Counted from the stretch's first letter, positions 1 to 9,001 are shown. The stretch: 38,143 nucleotides of DNA from Oscillospiraceae bacterium (GCA_030533325.1 JAUNJJ010000026.1:1-38143), one strand, 5' to 3'. A program made the numbers and translations. Notes: generated by a model from the sequence alone, not told the origin.

Positions 1-163
1 GTGGAAAGTTTTTTCATATTTGAAAAATCATTCAAAACAAAATTATAAAAAATACCCCGTCAATTATAATTCTATAAAACAAAATTCTATAATATTCCAG
101 AAAATCTTAGTTCACGTCAGCAAAACTGTAAATTTCTTCAGGTTTCCGGTTTTCTTATAATCA

Positions 164-192
164 TTGATTTTCACATTCAAAAGTGTTATAAT
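164..192 (+). promoter_or_regulatory. Sigma-A promoter of the YhcG relic
   Basis: TTGATT at 164-169 and TATAAT at 187-192 are separated by 17 bases. A ribosome site AAGGAG at 210-215 precedes the ATG at 226. The rest of positions 1-219 is AT-rich and shows no gene. Confidence 0.7.
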
Positions 193-225
193 TAATCAAA
201 CAACGCATTAAGGAGAACTTTGTTT

Positions 226-902
226 ATGGATAAACGCAATCATATGGGTAAAGCTACAGATGAGGTAATAATTCCTGTTGCCCCGATTATTTCCGAAATG
301 AGTGATACTTATTTGAGCTTTATAGATAATATAAAAAATGAAATTCAAAAACAGCGTCTTTCGGTCGTACTGTCGGCTAATGCGAGTATGATATGCCTGA
401 TCAGATATTTAAAGACCCGTACCTTTTTGATTTTCTCGGCACTGATGTCCCGAGGCGTGAGGTTGAAATTGAAAGAAAGCTCACCGAACATATTCAGCAA
501 TTTCTTTTGGAGTTGGGACAGGGCTTTGCTTTTGTTGGCAGACATGTTCACCTTGAAGTCGGCGGACAGGATTTTTACCTTGACTTATTGTTTTATCACC
601 TAAAACTTCGCTGCTATGTTGTTATAGAGCTTAAAGCCTGCGATTTTGAGCCGGGGTTTATAAGTCAGCTCAATATGTATCAGAACGTAGTCAATGATGT
701 ACTTCGTCATCCCGATGATAAGCCGACTATCGGGTTGCTGGTTGTCAAGGGCAAAAATAAAACTGTTGTTGAATACTCATTGGCAGGGTATCAGAATCCG
801 ATTGGCGTTGCCCAGTGGCAGGAACAGATAACAAAGCAGCTGCCTGAGGATCTGAGAAGCAGCCTGCCTACAATAGAAGAAATTGAAAAAGAAATGGAGT
901 AA
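226..902 (+). pseudogene. YhcG/DUF1016 PD-(D/E)XK nuclease gene with its middle deleted
   Basis: Reading from the ATG at 226, the first 58 or so residues look like the DUF1016 N-terminal helical domain (SFIDNIKNEIQKQRLSVVL, then SANASMICL). Near position 393 the homology jumps to another frame and continues with the C-terminal nuclease domain (IFKDPYLFDFLGT) up to the stop at 900-902. The nuclease core is intact, including FAFVGRHVHLEVGGQDFYLD and the E-x-K motif in YVVIELKACDF. Intact family members are about 340-380 residues long, so roughly 130-150 residues plus the frame are missing at the join. The promoter and ribosome site are good, so this is a relic of a once-expressed gene. A separate product starting at the internal ATG at 393 is possible, but I see no ribosome site for it. 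YhcG-like proteins are nucleases often found near restriction and defence genes. The family call is firm; loss of function is inferred. Confidence 0.8.
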
Positions 903-927
903 TTGTGCAACGCTGCGTTGCACAATT
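901..927. repeat. Perfect 12-bp inverted repeat at the YhcG stop
   Basis: AATTGTGCAACG (901-912) and CGTTGCACAATT (916-927) are exact reverse complements around a CTG loop. There is no T-run on either side, so it is a hairpin without the usual terminator tail. Confidence 0.7.
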
Positions 928-948
928 GTTACATATAAGTGAGATATA

Positions 949-1006
949 GATAAAATAATTCACTTCTGTGTAAAACGGGTATGTACTCAGGTGCATACCC
1001 GTTTTT
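949..1006 (+). terminator. Terminator hairpin, copy 1 of a 58-bp repeat
   Basis: The stem AAAACGGGTATG (972-983) pairs with CATACCCGTTTT (994-1005), with three further wobble-assisted pairs inside and a run of T. The whole unit, including 23 bases upstream of the stem, recurs at 4644-4701 with two differences. A third hairpin of the same stem lies at 5539-5574. Confidence 0.85.
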
Positions 1007-1087
1007 TTTGTAAGCGAGAAACATTCCGCGTATACAAATCAGCAAAATAAATCAAGCTCAAAAAATCAGAAAGATTGATTATTTCTA

Positions 1088-1116
1088 TTGTATTTTGGGA
1101 ATAATGGTGCTATACT
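1088..1116 (+). promoter_or_regulatory. Promoter of the RloA/RloB-like pair
   Basis: TTGTAT (1088-1093) and TATACT (1111-1116) are 17 bases apart. The ribosome site GGAGG at 1134-1138 follows. Confidence 0.6.
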
Positions 1117-1147
1117 GATATAAGACTTATCATGGAGGTTGTTTGTA

Positions 1148-2449
1148 ATGTTAATCGAATTTCGTTTCAAGAATTACCGCTCCTTCCGCGACGAGGCTAC
1201 GCTTTCAATGGAAGCAACCGGTTTAAGCTCTTTCAAAAATTGCCTGATTCCGTTGACTTCGACTGTTAAGCTGTTGCCAGCCTGTGCCATCTATGGTAAA
1301 AACGGCGGAGGTAAGAGTAATGTTATCCGTGCCTTCTGGCTTGCCGTGCAATTTATTCGTAGTGCACAGAGAACGCAGCATGAGCGTGCTGTTATCCCTG
1401 TTAATCCTTTTTCGTTAAATGATTATTCGAAGGATGAACCAACAGAATTTGACTTCGTATATATATCAAACGGAATCAAATACTGGTATGGTTTTTCTGC
1501 TACGAGAGAAAAAATCTTTTCTGAGTATCTGTACCATGCACCTAAAGGTCAGAAGGCTTTGATTTTTAGCAGGACAGCGCATGAATTTTCCTTTACAGAG
1601 GAAAAGAAAAAGAGAAGTATGATCGGCGAAATGGTTGCAGATAACCAGCTGTTTTTTTCTGTTGCATGTACAATGAATGATGGTCCATGCGTTGCTGCTA
1701 TGCGTTGGTTCCGCGATCAGGTGTATTTTAGCCGCGACTATTCTGACATTCCTAAACAGCTTATTGAGTATTCCGAAGATAAGAACATGCTGAAAGCAAT
1801 CTCTGATTATGCCAAGGCTGCAGATTTTGGTATTACGGATATGCAATTTGAGTTTGACAGTAAGGAGATAGATGATGATACTACTCTGCCGGGTGATATT
1901 CCTGATGGAATCAAGACAGCCTTAGTGCAGTTTATGCATGTTCTGTCGGAAACCTCAAATAATGGAGAAGTCCGACTGAGGATGGGTGAAGTCACTGCAA
2001 AAGCAAGCCACCAGGGTGAGAATAAGGATGGCAGGAAGGCGTCCTATTTGCTTGACCTTGCAGATGAATCTGACGGCACGAGAAAGCTGATGGCAATCGC
2101 TCCAGCTATTGAGTCGGCTTTGAATATCGGCGGTATTCTGCTGGTGGACGAATTGGAAAGTGAACTGCATCCGAAACTTGTCAACTTTATCATTGCAAAA
2201 TTTCAGAGCAAGACTTCCAATCCGAAGGGTGCGCAGATTGTATTTACTACTCATAACACAGAGCTGATGAATCTGGAACTTCTACGCAAGGATCAGCTGT
2301 ATTTCGTTGATAAACAGGATAGGGATGGTGCCTCCGAGCTTTACAGTATCAGTGAATTCTCTACCAGAACAACAGACAATATCCGTAAGGGTTATCTGGT
2401 CGGAAAATACGGAGCTACTCCTGACATTGAGATTGAGGAGGTGGATTAA
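1148..2449 (+). CDS. AAA-family (RloA/AbiLi-like) ATPase
   Basis: This is a 433-residue ATPase of the ABC/OLD-like AAA_15/AAA_21 group. The N-terminus MLIEFRFKNYRSF is typical of the family. Walker A is GKNGGGKS at residues 50-57. Walker B is ILLVDELESELHP at about 330-342, followed by the switch motif FTTHNTE at about 367-373. The ATG at 1148 was chosen because GGAGG ends nine bases upstream; a TTG at 1139 lies directly against that site. The stop is followed immediately by the ATG of the RloB-like gene, so the two are translationally coupled. Such ATPases paired with RloB-type partners occur in anti-phage systems, AbiL being the nearest named one. In those systems the ATPase is thought to sense infection and control the partner. 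The fold and pairing are visible here; the defence role is inferred from known systems. Confidence 0.85.
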   Translation: MLIEFRFKNYRSFRDEATLSMEATGLSSFKNCLIPLTSTVKLLPACAIYGKNGGGKSNVIRAFWLAVQFIRSAQRTQHERAVIPVNPFSLNDYSKDEPTEFDFVYISNGIKYWYGFSATREKIFSEYLYHAPKGQKALIFSRTAHEFSFTEEKKKRSMIGEMVADNQLFFSVACTMNDGPCVAAMRWFRDQVYFSRDYSDIPKQLIEYSEDKNMLKAISDYAKAADFGITDMQFEFDSKEIDDDTTLPGDIPDGIKTALVQFMHVLSETSNNGEVRLRMGEVTAKASHQGENKDGRKASYLLDLADESDGTRKLMAIAPAIESALNIGGILLVDELESELHPKLVNFIIAKFQSKTSNPKGAQIVFTTHNTELMNLELLRKDQLYFVDKQDRDGASELYSISEFSTRTTDNIRKGYLVGKYGATPDIEIEEVD

Positions 2450-3103
2450 ATGCCTCGTCGTACAAGACCCGAAAAACCATATATTATTGTATTCTGTGAA
2501 GGCGAAAGCGAACAGGCTTATACGGATTTTCTGAGGAAGGAATTTCGTGATGTTGCTTCCATCAAACGCCCCAGGTCTACTGGATTGTTTGAAGAAGCAG
2601 ACAACAAATTCAAGAAAGATAAATCTTACCGGGACTATGCAGAAGTAACGGATGAAGTGTGGTTCTTCTTTGACGTAGAAACAAAAGATATTTCATCCTG
2701 GGATGCACGACTGAAAATCATCAAGCGGCTGCGTTCTTTGCGAAAGAAACCCGGAATCAGGGTTCGCCTTCTTATGACGACAGGATGCATAGAGTATTGG
2801 CTCATGTTGCACTATGAAATGTATACGCCACCAATCCAGACAGTTGCTGAAAAAGAACATGTCATGCAGAGACTGCTGACAAAAGAACCAAACTATAAAA
2901 AAGGCGATACTGATATAACGGCAAGAATTGCTCAAAGGTATCCTATTGCAGTTGAGAACGCCAAGAAAACTGTATTTAATTTACTTCAGGATGGCTTGCC
3001 TGGTATTGATGATACGGATGAACGTAACCGCTGGCTTTGCCAGAAATGTTTAACCTTTTCAAACGTTTATGAAGCACTTGACTTTTTGAATACGCTTAAG
3101 TAA
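2450..3103 (+). CDS. RloB-like (AbiLii-like) effector protein
   Basis: This 217-residue protein begins directly after the stop of the ATPase gene. Its N-terminus reads YIIVFCEGESEQAYTDFL (residues 11-28), the hallmark acidic motif of RloB-family and related TOPRIM-like proteins. A second acidic strand, EVWFFFDVE (about 69-77), and the segment TTGCIEYWLMLHYE (about 110-123) match the family's conserved order. E17, E19 and D75 are candidate metal ligands by position; I assign no tested catalysis. RloB-type proteins usually accompany an AAA ATPase and are assumed to be the nuclease-like toxic arm of an abortive-infection or restriction-linked system. The length is normal for the family and no frame damage is seen. 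Confidence 0.8.
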   Translation: MPRRTRPEKPYIIVFCEGESEQAYTDFLRKEFRDVASIKRPRSTGLFEEADNKFKKDKSYRDYAEVTDEVWFFFDVETKDISSWDARLKIIKRLRSLRKKPGIRVRLLMTTGCIEYWLMLHYEMYTPPIQTVAEKEHVMQRLLTKEPNYKKGDTDITARIAQRYPIAVENAKKTVFNLLQDGLPGIDDTDERNRWLCQKCLTFSNVYEALDFLNTLK

Positions 3104-3384
3104 ACCTTGCAGCATTAAAGTTAAGCGTAATAAAATGATTAATGGTTTCAAAGGCTGATGTATCTTTCCGGTAGGATTCGAGAATATGGTCTGTTATTGC
3201 CCTGCACATCTGAAAAAGTTTATAAAAAAATTAAAAAACTTCGGGAACCTTTGTTTGTTTTGATGCATCTAATTAACAGAAAACAAAAAACATAAATAAA
3301 AACCGGACATAAAAATATGTTCATGAAAATTAAAACGGATAAAAAACAAAAACAATTTTTAAGATGTGAAAGGATGTAATTACT
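3104..3384. other. Gene-free, AT-rich stretch before the LRR-dockerin gene
   Basis: No gene or clear terminator is seen. Bases 3100-3120 match part of the dockerin coding sequence of the next gene (around 4517-4541) if one copy of the nine-base tandem ACCTTGCAG there is skipped. The last 150 bases are rich in A-tracts and probably hold the promoter of the next gene. I cannot place its -35 and -10 with confidence. Confidence 0.4.
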
Positions 3385-4632
3385 ATGAAAACAAACAAGA
3401 TTATCGCAGGCGTATCAGCACTGGTAATGGCAGCAGCAAATGTATGTGCAGTATCAGCACAGTCGGTAACAGAAGAAGAACTCAGCGTACCTGTACAGGA
3501 CGATACAACAGTATCAGCACCTGCAGAGGATGAAGCAGGTGACGAATTCTTTACAGAAGCAGCTAAGCCGGGCAGACCGGGAAGACCTGAAATCTCTGAC
3601 GAAGACAAGGAAGAGGCAGAAGATGCTGAGAAGCCTGAATGGGAAGGCAGACCTGAAGACGCAGGCAAGCCGGAAATGCCAGAAATGCCTGAACTTCCGG
3701 AAATGCCGGAGATGCCTGAAGGACCTGCACATGAAGAAATCAGATTCAACGAAGATGTAATCCAGGCAATAAAGGATTTTGTAGACAAGATCTCCTCACT
3801 TCTCCCTGATTTCTCAGAATTCGAAGGTTTTGAAATCACAGACGGTTTCGGAATAAAGGAACTTAAGGATATGTTCAGGGATATCATAAAGGCAAACAAG
3901 GAGAATGCAAAGCCTGAAGGACACAGACACGGCTTTGAGGAATTCACAGGACTTAAGAAGTTCGAAGTAAGCGAAGGCAATGACGAACTCGCATCAGAGG
4001 ACGGAGTTCTCTTTGACAAGGATAAGAAGACACTCCTCAAATACCCTGCAGGCAAGGCAGATGAGGAATTCACAGTACCTGAAGGCGTTGAAACAATAGC
4101 ACCTCACGCATTTGACGGATGCAAAAACCTCAAGAAGGTAGAACTTCCTGAAAGCGTAAAGGAAATCGGCAAGGGTGCATTTGAAGACTGTGAAAACCTT
4201 GAAGAAGTAACACTTCCTGAAGATATCAAGGTAATCGAAGAAGAAACATTCAAGGGTGACAAAAAGCTTAAGAAGGTAAACAAGCCTGAAAAACTCGAAG
4301 TAATCAAGGACGAAGCATTTGAAGGCTGTGAAAACCTTGAGGAAGCAGTAAAGGAAAACGTTGATAAGCATGCAGACCGTGTATACGGAGATGTAACAAT
4401 GGATAAGAAGGTTGACGTAACAGACCTTACAAACATTGCTCTTCACGTTATCGGCGACAAGAAGTTTGATGAAGACCAGACTGTAGTTGCAGACGTTGAA
4501 GATGATGATAACGTAAACCTTGCAGACCTTGCAGCATTAAAGATGAAGCTCGTTGGCCGTGACAAGGTACTCGGACCAAAGCCAGCTGAAGATATTCTCG
4601 CAGTTGAGGAAACTGAAGAGGCTGCTGAATAA
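3385..4632 (+). CDS. Secreted acidic leucine-rich-repeat protein with C-terminal dockerin
   Basis: The 415-residue product starts with a signal peptide (MKTNKIIAGVSALVMAAANV, cleavage near residues 24-27). A low-complexity acidic region follows at about 27-115, with a run of M-P-E repeats at 97-112. BspA-type leucine-rich repeats cover about 186-325, with two well-kept AF-x-x-C-x-N-L units (AFDGCKNL, AFEGCENL) and one AFEDCENL. A dockerin occupies about 333-391, with calcium loops DVTMDKKVDVTD and DVEDDDNVNLAD. The dockerin should bind a cohesin on a scaffoldin outside the cell, and the repeats may bind protein or polysaccharide. A ribosome site AAGGA lies about eleven bases upstream. Lysine is almost always AAG and codon choice is very uniform, unlike the neighbours, which suggests high expression. 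A terminator follows at 4644. Ligand unknown. Confidence 0.85.
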   Translation: MKTNKIIAGVSALVMAAANVCAVSAQSVTEEELSVPVQDDTTVSAPAEDEAGDEFFTEAAKPGRPGRPEISDEDKEEAEDAEKPEWEGRPEDAGKPEMPEMPELPEMPEMPEGPAHEEIRFNEDVIQAIKDFVDKISSLLPDFSEFEGFEITDGFGIKELKDMFRDIIKANKENAKPEGHRHGFEEFTGLKKFEVSEGNDELASEDGVLFDKDKKTLLKYPAGKADEEFTVPEGVETIAPHAFDGCKNLKKVELPESVKEIGKGAFEDCENLEEVTLPEDIKVIEEETFKGDKKLKKVNKPEKLEVIKDEAFEGCENLEEAVKENVDKHADRVYGDVTMDKKVDVTDLTNIALHVIGDKKFDEDQTVVADVEDDDNVNLADLAALKMKLVGRDKVLGPKPAEDILAVEETEEAAE

Positions 4633-4643
4633 TAAAAATATTC

Positions 4644-4701
4644 GATAAAATAATTCACTTCTGTATAAAACGGGTATGTGCTCAGGTGCATACCCGTTTT
4701 T
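4644..4701 (+). terminator. Terminator hairpin, copy 2 of the 58-bp repeat
   Basis: The stem AAAACGGGTATG (4667-4678) pairs with CATACCCGTTTT (4689-4700), with a TCAG loop flanked by wobble pairs. It is 56/58 identical to 949-1006 and lies 12 bases after the LRR-dockerin stop. Confidence 0.85.
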
Positions 4702-4805
4702 CTGCGAAAAATATATTATTTTTTCTTTTTTTCATCACAATACTGATTTATAATACATTCAGACAGTAAAACAAAAGAATCCGTGTAAAGAGAGAGGCAG
4801 ATACT

Positions 4806-5492
4806 ATGAACAAAAAAAGTAAAGGAATCAAAAGAATCATTCAGATATCACCGCTTATGATGCTTGCATTAATGGCAGTTGTTTATTTTACATCGCTAAG
4901 GGATCTGAGCGTTGAGGAACTTATTGAATACACCCCGGAAGAACCGGTTCTGGCTGCGGTTGTGATTTGTCTGATGTATGCACTGAAATCACTTTCATTC
5001 TTTTTCCCGATGGCTGTACTTGCAGCACTTTCAGGTGCGGTTCTTCCGGTTTATATGGCGGTTCCGGTTAATCTTGCCGGAATTATAATTATGGCAACTC
5101 TGCCTTTCCTCGTGGGAAGATATGCAGAGGCCGATCTGGTTGACGGACTTTCAGAAAAGTACAGCAAACTTGATACAGTAAGAAATCTTGGAACAAATCA
5201 TACATTTGTAAGCGCATTTTTTCTTCGTATAATAAGCTGTATGCCGTATGATGCAGTGAGTATGGTTATGGGCAGTATGAGGATGGATTACAGAAAATAT
5301 ATTTTAGGCTCATTTCTAGGAACAGCGCCGAGTATTATACTTACTACATTTATGGGAGCCTCGGTGGATGACCCGACTTCACCGGAATTTCTGATTTGTC
5401 TTGGAGTTAATGTGTTTATTTCACTTACTTCTGTAATTATTTATAAGGTTATGTCTTTAAGAAAAAGCCGGAAACCTGAATTTAAGCACTAA
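4806..5492 (+). CDS. TVP38/TMEM64 (VTT-domain) family membrane protein
   Basis: This 228-residue integral membrane protein has hydrophobic segments near residues 14-28, 48-70, 72-100, 135-155, 163-180 and 193-212. The central core FLVGRYAEADL followed by FFLRIISCMPYDAVSMVMGS resembles the SNARE_assoc/VTT domain of the DedA/TVP38 superfamily, members of which act in lipid transport or membrane homeostasis. The substrate here is unknown. The ATG follows GAGAGAGG with normal spacing, and a weak TATAAT lies at 4749-4754. The gene stands alone between two terminators of the same hairpin family, so it is probably monocistronic. Confidence 0.8.
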   Translation: MNKKSKGIKRIIQISPLMMLALMAVVYFTSLRDLSVEELIEYTPEEPVLAAVVICLMYALKSLSFFFPMAVLAALSGAVLPVYMAVPVNLAGIIIMATLPFLVGRYAEADLVDGLSEKYSKLDTVRNLGTNHTFVSAFFLRIISCMPYDAVSMVMGSMRMDYRKYILGSFLGTAPSIILTTFMGASVDDPTSPEFLICLGVNVFISLTSVIIYKVMSLRKSRKPEFKH

Positions 5493-5538
5493 ATAAAAAC
5501 AGAGGATATCAGAAATGGAAAACCAATTTATTTCTGTG

Positions 5539-5574
5539 AAAAACGGGTATGTACCAAGGTACATACCCGTTTTT
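5539..5574. terminator. Shared terminator between convergent genes (third hairpin of the family)
   Basis: AAAAACGGGTATGTACC (5539-5555) pairs exactly with GGTACATACCCGTTTTT (5558-5574). It serves the TVP38 gene on the plus strand. The A-run on its left can supply a U-run for the GH98 gene on the minus strand. It shares the ACGGGTATGT stem with copies 1 and 2. Confidence 0.85.
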
Positions 5575-5575
5575 T

Positions 5576-8500
5576 TTAGAACTTTTCAATAATATGAGAA
5601 ATATACTGTCTCATTCTTGCAAGATCTGCAAGTGTGATTTTTCCGTCGCTGTCAACATCTGCTGCCTTAAGTTCATCTTCCTGAGGAGAATAATTTTCAA
5701 TAAGCCATATAGACAATTTTGAAAGGTCAGTAACGTCAACAATACCGTTGAAATTAACATCTCCTATCAGAATCTGATTGTTTTCAGAAACCGGAATATC
5801 TTCACCTGCAAGAACGATATAGTTTACACTTTCCACAGATCCGCCGTTTGTATCAAGAATTACTGTATCTCCGGACTTAACACTTTTCCTGAAAAGTTCC
5901 AGATTCAGAATGTTTCCGTTTGGATCGGTGGTGGTGATTACATCAGAAGTCTTTGTCCAGCTGTCGAGCCATGAAGGTGCTGGATTTGTTACACGGGAAT
6001 CCATTGCAACATAGATTGCTGCATCCTTTGAAGCAGTAAATCCGGCAAGCTGGGAAAGAACTGTTTTTGAATCACAGGCTGTTCTTATGTATTCTGCTCC
6101 TGCGAGACTGTCCGGAAGGCTTTCACACACAAGTGTACGGTCACCGAAAAGTCTGGAACCCTTATTGAAATTATAGTTTACTGACCAGGAATCAATATTT
6201 TCCCCGTCAATGACATTGAGGTTAGTGATAATTGAGCCGTTAAGGGTTACAGGTGTTTTTCCGAAAGTAAAGCTGTCCACATTCAGAAGATAGTCCTCAC
6301 CTTCGCCTTTGAATTTAAGATAGAGGTTATGGGTTCCTGTAACAGCACTAATATTAGCTGATGCAGTTTTCCATTCCTGCCAGCCGCCTGTGCTTGCAAT
6401 CTCGCACTGAGCAAACGGAGTTCCGCTCATACTGTCAAGATACATCTCAATGCCAACACCTGTTTTTGTAGTTGCAACAGAAGCTGTGAAGCTTTTTGCA
6501 CCGTCTTCGAAATCAACATTCTTAAACATTATGTAGTCATCATTGTTTACATAACCGATATTCTTTCCGCCAGCGGAACAATCTTCAGTTTCTGTACCTG
6601 ACTGTGATGTATAATCCTCTGCCTCAATTTTTTCGAAGGCAGAAATGGTTTTGCCTGATACAACAGCATCACCGAAATCACCTTCAACCTTGAAGTTATC
6701 AAGATAAAGTGAACAAGGAAGTGCTGAAGAGGCCTTAAGTTCAATTTTGTTTTCGCCTGATTTGAGAGTTATATTTTCAGAAACTGTCTTCCAGTCGCTG
6801 TAATTTGAGCCTTTTGGAAGATTAAGCGTTTTCACCTTAGAACCGTTTACATAAAGATCAACACATATTACATCAGAAGTCGCTGAGTAACGAAGTGTCC
6901 ATTTGAACGTGCCGGCTTTTGTTGTATTAACAGTATCCTTTACAGCTGCATTATTTTTTGTACCAAATTTCACAAAGCCCATACCCTGATACCTGGTGAT
7001 ACCACTGTTGCAGCCATTTGTTACATTGCCCTCTACATTCTTCATATCAAAATTTTCACCCTCATACTGGCGGGCACCAGTATAAAAGTCAGGAAAATCA
7101 GGGGCGACCTGAGTTGATTTTCTGTAAGAAGTCTGACGTCCGGTTTCATTTCCTGAGCACTTGATAGAAATATCTACAGGACCATTATGTTTTACAGTAA
7201 GTGTATATGAGCCATTGTTCCAGCTTTCCGTAATTACACTTGCCGTCTGATTAACGCCCCTGTCCTTAGCAGTAAAAGTTGGTTTATCAGCTGCACCGGA
7301 AATAGTGATGTTTTCTGTTTTAAGTGTTTTAGCATCATCCTCATCATAGTTATTCATATAAACGTCAATATGATCAGAATATTCATTTATAACTGCTGAA
7401 CCATAAAGCTGATGCTTGATGTCAAAAGTTTTACAGGTGTTGTATTTCAGACCTATAGCTGCACCTTTGTCTCCCACACTCACTTTGCTGTTGTAATATG
7501 TAATCCATGTATTTTCATTGTTACCCACATAACAGTTTGCATATGTTGAATCCGGATAAAGCTTATTGAATTCTGCCTGCTTTGCAGAAATGCTGCTCCA
7601 GCGGGAAGGAATGGTGGATTGCTTAATCTGAACAGGGATGGATTTTGCAAGGTCGTCAACAAGTGCATAAACTGTCGGTATTGTCTGATATCTGCCGGTA
7701 CTCTTGTACGGATTGTGGTTATCCTTATAATTTCCGTCATCACTGATACGATAAAGACCTTCAAAAAGTGTTTCATATGAACAATATTTATTATCATTGC
7801 TTCCTGAATTTACATCCTGAATCACTACAACTTTTGTACGGTCAATTACTTCTTTTCTGTCCGGTATGCGAATCGTTCCGTCAATAAACTTTCGCATAAT
7901 GTCAACGTTTACATTTTTACACTGATCAAAAAAGTCCCACTGACGATATTTATATCCTTCATCGTCTGTACCGTCCCAGAGTCCCTTGACGCAATCTGCC
8001 CAGACCAGTTCAGGACCATCAATAACTGTCATCCCGTTAAGAGCCATACGCTCAAAATAAATCGGAAGACTTGTGGAAAGACGATACTGTTCCTTTGTGG
8101 CATCGCCGGACCACGGATAATCAGACCAGCCTGTATCATCCCAGCGAACACCGTAATTACCGCAGTAACCTGAAATATATGCACCATATACTTCACTCTC
8201 AACATCTTCGATATAAGCGACTTGTGTATACTTTTCCTCAAGAATAAAGTTCTGAGCATATGTACGGCATGCCTTTTCCCAGTTGGAATTTGTTTTCAGC
8301 ATAGCTACAGGGTTAAGGGCTGAACCCCACTGGTTTTCACACCAGCTTACATCCAGATAACCGCCGTATTTATTGCACAGTTTTAAAAGTGCTGCAAAGT
8401 GATCATAGCGCTGTTGATAAGTAACAGGAAAATCTGCTGACGCAAATCCCCAGAACTGTTCGCAGTAATTATATCCGATGAAGTTTGGATATTCCTTAAA

Positions 8501-9001
8501 GAACTCACCGAAAATAGTATTATCGAGATCATAATCTGCGGCATAATCAGGAAAATGACACTGACCTCCGCTTGCAGGCTGAATCATTGTCCAGACACCT
8601 TTATCCGCACACGCTTTCATCCATGAACGTGCACATTCTATACCATCCTGTACCATAAGCCACTTGTGTTCTGTAGGGCTCCAGTTGATAGATAAGGATA
8701 TATTGAAAACAACATAAGGGAGTACATCTTCCGGAACAAGATCAATTATCTTTTCTGGGTCAGCATAATTCCAGGAATCAATGTGTACAATCCATACAGG
8801 AGATTCATTGTTGATTGGTCGTCTAAAATTACTGTTTACCGCTGCGTTTACTTTTGCCGGTTTGACATCCGGAAAAATATTTTCCAGAATATCACTGATT
8901 GAGTTGGTGCTGTCAGTATTTTTTGAAGTAAGTGTGCCTGAAAACAAACTTACTGCCATAACACCTGACATCAATGCTGCACAAAGTTTTTTTAGCTTCA
9001 T
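5576..9001 (-). CDS. Cellulosomal GH98 glycoside hydrolase with two CBMs and a dockerin
   Basis: The 1141-residue secreted enzyme has a signal peptide at about 1-26. A GH98 catalytic domain follows at about 60-395, marked by VWIVHIDSWNYADPEKIIDL, WTMIQPASGGQ and DVSWCENQWG, and then the GH98 C-terminal domain at about 396-615. Next come a CBM35-like module (about 644-775, ARQYEGENF to YLDNFKVEG), a CBM6-like module (about 788-914, KIEAEDYTSQSGTE), an unassigned beta-rich module (about 918-1068), and a dockerin (about 1079-1141, loops DVNFNGIVDVTD and DVDSDGKITLAD). GH98 enzymes are endo-acting. Some cut blood-group glycans, while others are xylanases acting on complex arabinoxylans. The dockerin setting favours a plant-wall substrate, but this is inferred. 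The ribosome site is GGAGG. The gene is divergent from the hybrid regulator at 9198, its likely controller. Confidence 0.9.
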   Translation of the reverse strand: MKLKKLCAALMSGVMAVSLFSGTLTSKNTDSTNSISDILENIFPDVKPAKVNAAVNSNFRRPINNESPVWIVHIDSWNYADPEKIIDLVPEDVLPYVVFNISLSINWSPTEHKWLMVQDGIECARSWMKACADKGVWTMIQPASGGQCHFPDYAADYDLDNTIFGEFFKEYPNFIGYNYCEQFWGFASADFPVTYQQRYDHFAALLKLCNKYGGYLDVSWCENQWGSALNPVAMLKTNSNWEKACRTYAQNFILEEKYTQVAYIEDVESEVYGAYISGYCGNYGVRWDDTGWSDYPWSGDATKEQYRLSTSLPIYFERMALNGMTVIDGPELVWADCVKGLWDGTDDEGYKYRQWDFFDQCKNVNVDIMRKFIDGTIRIPDRKEVIDRTKVVVIQDVNSGSNDNKYCSYETLFEGLYRISDDGNYKDNHNPYKSTGRYQTIPTVYALVDDLAKSIPVQIKQSTIPSRWSSISAKQAEFNKLYPDSTYANCYVGNNENTWITYYNSKVSVGDKGAAIGLKYNTCKTFDIKHQLYGSAVINEYSDHIDVYMNNYDEDDAKTLKTENITISGAADKPTFTAKDRGVNQTASVITESWNNGSYTLTVKHNGPVDISIKCSGNETGRQTSYRKSTQVAPDFPDFYTGARQYEGENFDMKNVEGNVTNGCNSGITRYQGMGFVKFGTKNNAAVKDTVNTTKAGTFKWTLRYSATSDVICVDLYVNGSKVKTLNLPKGSNYSDWKTVSENITLKSGENKIELKASSALPCSLYLDNFKVEGDFGDAVVSGKTISAFEKIEAEDYTSQSGTETEDCSAGGKNIGYVNNDDYIMFKNVDFEDGAKSFTASVATTKTGVGIEMYLDSMSGTPFAQCEIASTGGWQEWKTASANISAVTGTHNLYLKFKGEGEDYLLNVDSFTFGKTPVTLNGSIITNLNVIDGENIDSWSVNYNFNKGSRLFGDRTLVCESLPDSLAGAEYIRTACDSKTVLSQLAGFTASKDAAIYVAMDSRVTNPAPSWLDSWTKTSDVITTTDPNGNILNLELFRKSVKSGDTVILDTNGGSVESVNYIVLAGEDIPVSENNQILIGDVNFNGIVDVTDLSKLSIWLIENYSPQEDELKAADVDSDGKITLADLARMRQYISHIIEKF

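Noticed and set aside
393-902. Stand-alone nuclease gene
   Set aside because: No ribosome site at the internal ATG, and the upstream frame carries the missing N-terminus of the same family; treated as one deleted gene.
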